DNA from: Dyadobacter sp. CY345
GTDB taxonomy: Bacteria > Bacteroidota > Bacteroidia > Cytophagales > Spirosomataceae
DNA length: 64,000 nucleotides
Reading direction: 5' to 3'
Assembly (NCBI RefSeq): GCF_021502725.1
Contig: NZ_JAKFFS010000001.1
Coordinates: 682,001 to 746,000, forward strand
Shown: positions 60,258 through 64,000 of the stretch, piece by piece
How the letters are laid out: each line of letters opens with the position of its first letter
Numbering within the stretch: position 1 is the stretch's first letter
Notes under the pieces: model-generated
What the model saw: only the letters and a program-made list of their open reading frames with translations
Databases searched by the model: none
Told to the model about the DNA's origin: nothing
Made by a program: the position numbers and the translations under genes

Positions 60258-62036
60258 TTACATTCTTTCAGGTACATTTATTCCTAATAACCCCAAGCCC
60301 TTCTGAATTGTTTCTGCTACGACTTTTGACAACGCCACACGGAAGCTTACAGCGATCGGATCCGGGTCAGCAAAAATGGACACTTCCGCGTAAAACTGGT
60401 TATAAACTTTCGCAAGTTCGTACGTATAAAACGAGACAACCGAAGGCGCGAATTCAATCCCTGCCGCCTGCACACGCATCGGGAATTGTGATAAAGTGAA
60501 AATTAATTCCCGCTCAACCTGATGCAGCTCGTAATTCGCAGGAGGTAATTTTATCTCAATACCGGATTGTTCTGCTTTTCTCAGAATGGACCGCATCCGG
60601 GTATAAGTATACTGAATGAAAGGTCCTGTATGTCCCTGGAAATCAATTGATTCTTCCGGATTGAACAACATTCTCTTCTTTGGGTCAACTTTTAAAAGAT
60701 AATATTTCAACGCGCCAAGTGCCAAAGTATCATAAAGCTGTGTAGCTTCTTCACTCTCAAAATCATCGATTTTTCCAAGCTCTTGTGTTCTTGCTGCGGC
60801 CGTATCGATCATCTGCCTAACAAGGTCATCAGCATCAACAACGGTGCCTTCGCGAGACTTCATTTTTCCCGAAGGCAGATCAACCATTCCATAACTTATG
60901 TGATAACAACCGTCGGCATACGAGCGTCCCAGACGTTTTAAAATCGCAAAAAGTACATTAAAATGATAATCCTGCTCATTTCCTACAACCCATAAATAGC
61001 GGTCGTTATGGAAATCGCCGTATTTCAATTCAGTAGTACCTAAATCCTGCGTGATGTATACTGAAGTCCCGTCGCCGCGAAGAACCAGTTTCTCATCCAG
61101 CCCTTCCTCCGTCAGATTTATCCAAACAGAATTATCTTCTTTTTTGAAGAAAACACCTTTCTGTAAACCTTCTTCAATGATATCTTTTCCGAGCAAATAA
61201 GTATTGGATTCATAGTAGGTTTTGTCAAAACTCACACCAATCTGGTTGTAAGTCTGGTTAAATCCTGCGTAAACCCAGGTATTCATTTTTTGCCAAAGTG
61301 CCACCGTGTCCGCGTCTCCCTGTTCCCATAACAAAAGAAGTTTTTGAGCTTCAAGAATCCATGGGGCTTTTTTCGCCGCTTCTTCCGCTGTCAACCCGCT
61401 TGCTACCAGCTCGTTAATTTGCTTTTTATACTCGATATCAAACTTTACATAATATTTTCCAGCCAGATGATCACCTTTGATACCGGATGATTCAGGCGTT
61501 TCTCCGTTCCCCAATTCGCGATATGCCAACATGGATTTACAGATATGAATTCCCCGGTCGTTGACCAGACATGTTTTTACAACATCATATCCGTTAGCCT
61601 TTAAAATTCTCGAAAGCGAGTCGCCCAGAAAATTATTTCGTAAATGACCAAGGTGAAGCGGCTTGTTGGTGTTAGGAGACGAGAATTCTACCATTACCGA
61701 TTTGCCGTTCGCAGGTAATGTTCCAAAATCAGCGTCGGAAGAAATATTTCCAAACAAATTCAGCCAGGTTGTGTCTTTAAGGCTGATATTTAAAAATCCC
61801 TGAACAACATTACAGCGGTCAACCACCGTAGAATTTGCTTCAAGATCAGCACCAATAATCTGTCCGATTTCTGCCGGGGCGCGTCTTGTTGCTTTGGTTA
61901 ATGCGAATGTAACAAACGTGTAAAATCCTTCAAATTCCTTCTTGGTGGGTTGCAGTAATATGTCTTCAACGGTGATGTCAAAATTTTTGTGGACCGCTTT
62001 TTGAATGTCTGCTTTCAGTATTGCTTCAATCGTCAT
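60258..62036 (-). CDS. argS: Arginyl-tRNA synthetase
   Basis: 592 residues, usual length. An N-terminal Add-1 domain is followed by the HIGH-like HLGHLRNN in SSPNTNKPLHLGHLRNN, a KMSK-equivalent GKMKSREG and a C-terminal DALR anticodon-binding domain (ending GLGLLGINVPERM, the family's usual LG(I/L)xxPxxM end). It charges tRNA-Arg. Single gene. Confidence 0.97.
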   Translation of the reverse strand: MTIEAILKADIQKAVHKNFDITVEDILLQPTKKEFEGFYTFVTFALTKATRRAPAEIGQIIGADLEANSTVVDRCNVVQGFLNISLKDTTWLNLFGNISSDADFGTLPANGKSVMVEFSSPNTNKPLHLGHLRNNFLGDSLSRILKANGYDVVKTCLVNDRGIHICKSMLAYRELGNGETPESSGIKGDHLAGKYYVKFDIEYKKQINELVASGLTAEEAAKKAPWILEAQKLLLLWEQGDADTVALWQKMNTWVYAGFNQTYNQIGVSFDKTYYESNTYLLGKDIIEEGLQKGVFFKKEDNSVWINLTEEGLDEKLVLRGDGTSVYITQDLGTTELKYGDFHNDRYLWVVGNEQDYHFNVLFAILKRLGRSYADGCYHISYGMVDLPSGKMKSREGTVVDADDLVRQMIDTAAARTQELGKIDDFESEEATQLYDTLALGALKYYLLKVDPKKRMLFNPEESIDFQGHTGPFIQYTYTRMRSILRKAEQSGIEIKLPPANYELHQVERELIFTLSQFPMRVQAAGIEFAPSVVSFYTYELAKVYNQFYAEVSIFADPDPIAVSFRVALSKVVAETIQKGLGLLGINVPERM

Positions 62037-62355
62037 GAATATTGTTTTTATTGAATTTCGGAAGTATCAATCAAAAATTAAATAACATTCCTCTAAGTTT
62101 TTATTTGATTAAAAATATTTTTACATTAATAGACATTATCAAAAATGCAATTGTAATACCGTTAGTTAATCGCATTCCAGTACCAGCCGGTCATTTATAG
62201 TTATATTTTTTCTATAAATGCACGGACTAAAAATTACAGACAATAGCTAATAAGCATGTTATGGAAATCGTGGTAAGCTTTGCTGATTATGTTTTTCTTT
62301 TAAATACAAAATTAGGGTAAATATTGAACAGACTTACACCCCGCGACAAGAACTT
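62037..62355. other. Divergent intergenic region between argS and a secreted protein
   Basis: 319 AT-rich bases. I see no gene, RNA, or strong hairpin; it must hold both promoters but no clear TTG-N(19-21)-TAnnTTTG pair was identified. Confidence 0.5.
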
Positions 62356-63912
62356 ATGAAGAACCGTTTACTATTTGTGATACAAAGTTGTCTGATCATA
62401 CAATTTTGCTTCTTTGGACCTTCAAAGGTTCATGCACAATTAGAGCAATCTGATCGTTTGGAAATTCCTACAAATTCGTCTCGCTCTGAGATGTTTGAAG
62501 TGTTTACGCTGGGCAACGGCGGACTTTTGGCGCTCGTTCGCGGTGATGCCAGTTTTGGAAATAGAAATGAAAGTTGGGACTTTACGCGTTATGACACGTC
62601 GCTAAACCCGGTCTGGCGAGTGAATTACAAGCTAGACTATCGCTATATCCCGGTTATGGCCTATCAGGGAGAGCATTTTGGATACTGGTTATTTGCTCAG
62701 CCTGACACGGATCATTTCCTTTTTTTGCAGATGAATTATAACGACGGCGTTATCGAAAGCTATAAAGGGAATTTGCTTTCCGGGATAGACGTACAGCAAT
62801 TTAAAGTAATTGGAAGCAAAGCAATTGTAGCCGGATACCATCGGTCACGACCTGTCGTTGTCGTTCATTCCTTTTTTGATCAGTCGTCGAAAGTTTTGCC
62901 TGGACTGTATGAAAAGAATACGGAACTGAATAATGTCGATATTAATGAACAGGATGGAATAATTAATGTGATCACGTATGCTTACAGAAAGAAAAACTGC
63001 GTATTTGAAATCAAGACTTATTCTTATGAAGGCAAATTTCTGAAAAAGACTGCGTTAAGTGATCCACGAAATAGTTTGATCTCAGGTCAAATTGTACCGC
63101 TGAACGCTGATGATTCGTACCTAATTGGGAATTATTCTGTTGGCTGCACTCCTTATTCACAGGGTTTGTACATAACCCATATCGCTGATAATGAACCGGA
63201 AAAGCCTGAATTTATCGAGTTTTCTGAGTTGCAGAATTTCTTCAATTATATGAAGCCAAAACGTCGCCAGCGGATGATGGACCGGATTGGTAAACGGAAA
63301 AGTCTAGGGAAGGAAAACAGATTTAGGTATCGTCTGCTTGTTCATGAACTAATTCAGACTGAAGACGAAATTGTGCTGGTTGCCGAAGTTTATTATCCAA
63401 ATCAGCGTGCAGGATCCCCGATGATGGTCACAAATGGGGTCACTCGGCCATATAATGCACGTTCATTGGAAGGATTCCGCTATACACATGCGATTGTTTG
63501 CGGCTTCGACCGTAATGGAAAGTTCAAGTGGGATAATTGTATTCCGATTAAAGACCTTACAAGTTTTGAATTGCAGGAAATGGTGCAGTTAACGCCCGTC
63601 AACGATTATTTTATTCTTGCATATCCGCAGGAAGGTACAATTCACACCGAGGTGATCAACCGGGATAAGGTTGTCGTTGAAACTGAAAAATTCAAGATCA
63701 GCGCAAAATCTGAATCGGATAAGGTTATCAATAATGAAAACGCATATCTGGCACCGTGGTATGGGCAATATTTTCTTGCTTACGGGATGCAGCGCGTTGG
63801 TCCGTCTTCGATCGGGCAGGGCAGGGATGTTTTTTACATCAACAAACTAACTTACAAAACGGAAAGTATCAATAAGGCAGAAAACAGACAGGGAATGAAT
63901 GTGCCGCGATGA
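62356..63912 (+). CDS. Secreted protein of unknown function
   Basis: 518 residues with a signal peptide (1-28, ending VHAQ). No family recognised. The mature protein contains repeated short beta-rich segments (FTLGNGGLLALVRGDASFG, VIGSKAIVAGYHRSRPVVVVH, IINVITYAYRKKNC) that resemble blades of a beta-propeller, with a long basic stretch around residues 300-325 (KPKRRQRMMDRIGKRKS). Probably periplasmic or surface-located. A 21-base tandem repeat follows. Confidence 0.6.
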   Translation: MKNRLLFVIQSCLIIQFCFFGPSKVHAQLEQSDRLEIPTNSSRSEMFEVFTLGNGGLLALVRGDASFGNRNESWDFTRYDTSLNPVWRVNYKLDYRYIPVMAYQGEHFGYWLFAQPDTDHFLFLQMNYNDGVIESYKGNLLSGIDVQQFKVIGSKAIVAGYHRSRPVVVVHSFFDQSSKVLPGLYEKNTELNNVDINEQDGIINVITYAYRKKNCVFEIKTYSYEGKFLKKTALSDPRNSLISGQIVPLNADDSYLIGNYSVGCTPYSQGLYITHIADNEPEKPEFIEFSELQNFFNYMKPKRRQRMMDRIGKRKSLGKENRFRYRLLVHELIQTEDEIVLVAEVYYPNQRAGSPMMVTNGVTRPYNARSLEGFRYTHAIVCGFDRNGKFKWDNCIPIKDLTSFELQEMVQLTPVNDYFILAYPQEGTIHTEVINRDKVVVETEKFKISAKSESDKVINNENAYLAPWYGQYFLAYGMQRVGPSSIGQGRDVFYINKLTYKTESINKAENRQGMNVPR

Positions 63913-63914
63913 AG

Positions 63915-63983
63915 TTAATTGTTAATGGTTAAGGGTTAATTATTAATGGTTAAGGGTTAATTATTAATTATTAATGGTTAATG
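63915..63983. repeat. 21-base tandem repeat
   Basis: Three copies of TTAATTATTAATGGTTAAGGG, the first with one change and the last extended, start two bases after the stop codon of the secreted-protein gene. Confidence 0.85.
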
Positions 63984-64000
63984 TGTTTGCGCTGGTAGGG

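Noticed and set aside
63915..63983. Possible CRISPR array
   Set aside because: Repeats are directly abutting without spacers, only 21 bases and AT-rich.

Overview
The window looks like chromosome of a Bacteroidota bacterium, most likely Cytophagales and close to Dyadobacter/Spirosoma. This rests on gene content, since no search could be run: a SusC-type TonB receptor, a protein with a gliding-motility/type IX secretion C-terminal domain, DUF5686, DUF4920, DUF2911, DUF5618 and SMP-30 proteins, menaquinone synthesis (MenA), a subclass A2-like class A beta-lactamase, promoters of the TTG-N(19-21)-TAnnTTTG type, and almost no Shine-Dalgarno sequences. Base composition is moderately AT-rich and even throughout. 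No rRNA, tRNA, CRISPR array, insertion sequence or prophage was seen.

Layout. 1-1.4 kb: start of a SusC-like receptor, divergent from a DeoR regulator. 1.45-1.81 kb: a cluster of small interspersed repeats. 1.8-12 kb: PQQ dehydrogenase with an internal cytochrome c domain, Tat-type alkaline phosphatase, an ABC ATPase next to a TolC protein, two outer-membrane barrel proteins, an SGNH lipoprotein and an FGGY sugar kinase. 11.8-12.4 kb: a higBA toxin-antitoxin locus whose toxin reading frame is broken. 12.4-21.3 kb: RecG, DUF2911, a winged-helix regulator with a membrane protein, DgkA, DUF1361, SMP-30, redoxin, ribosomal proteins L21/L27 and Nfu. 21.5-23.6 kb: an unrecognised protein with a DVDDT motif, overlapping a PaaE-like ferredoxin reductase. 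24-31.7 kb: LacI regulator with a palindromic operator, M1 aminopeptidase, LolC/E-like permease, RbfA, a membrane protein and RpiB. 31.8-40.2 kb: LOG family, Crp/Fnr, sterol-desaturase family, HHH protein, VapBC, GlyS, Csp, GuaA and a small DUF1328 gene. 40.5-49.1 kb: second M1 peptidase, DUF5686, a K+ channel with a zinc ribbon, a DsbA/nitroreductase/HxlR redox module and FbaA. 49.3-64 kb: CNNM/CorC-type protein, beta-lactamase, ABC ATPase, SprB-like giant protein, DUF4920, tandem SGNH esterase, MenA-DUF5618-GPx operon, ArgS and a secreted protein of unknown function.

Most of the window is core or housekeeping sequence in short operons separated by clear hairpin terminators. The best candidates for something undescribed are the DVDDT protein with its reductase, the long inverted repeat that exactly fills a convergent gap at 42.4 kb, the broken higB, the apparent gene fusion at 15.6-16.7 kb, and the HxlR/nitroreductase/DsbA module. 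I found no clear large novel multi-gene system.
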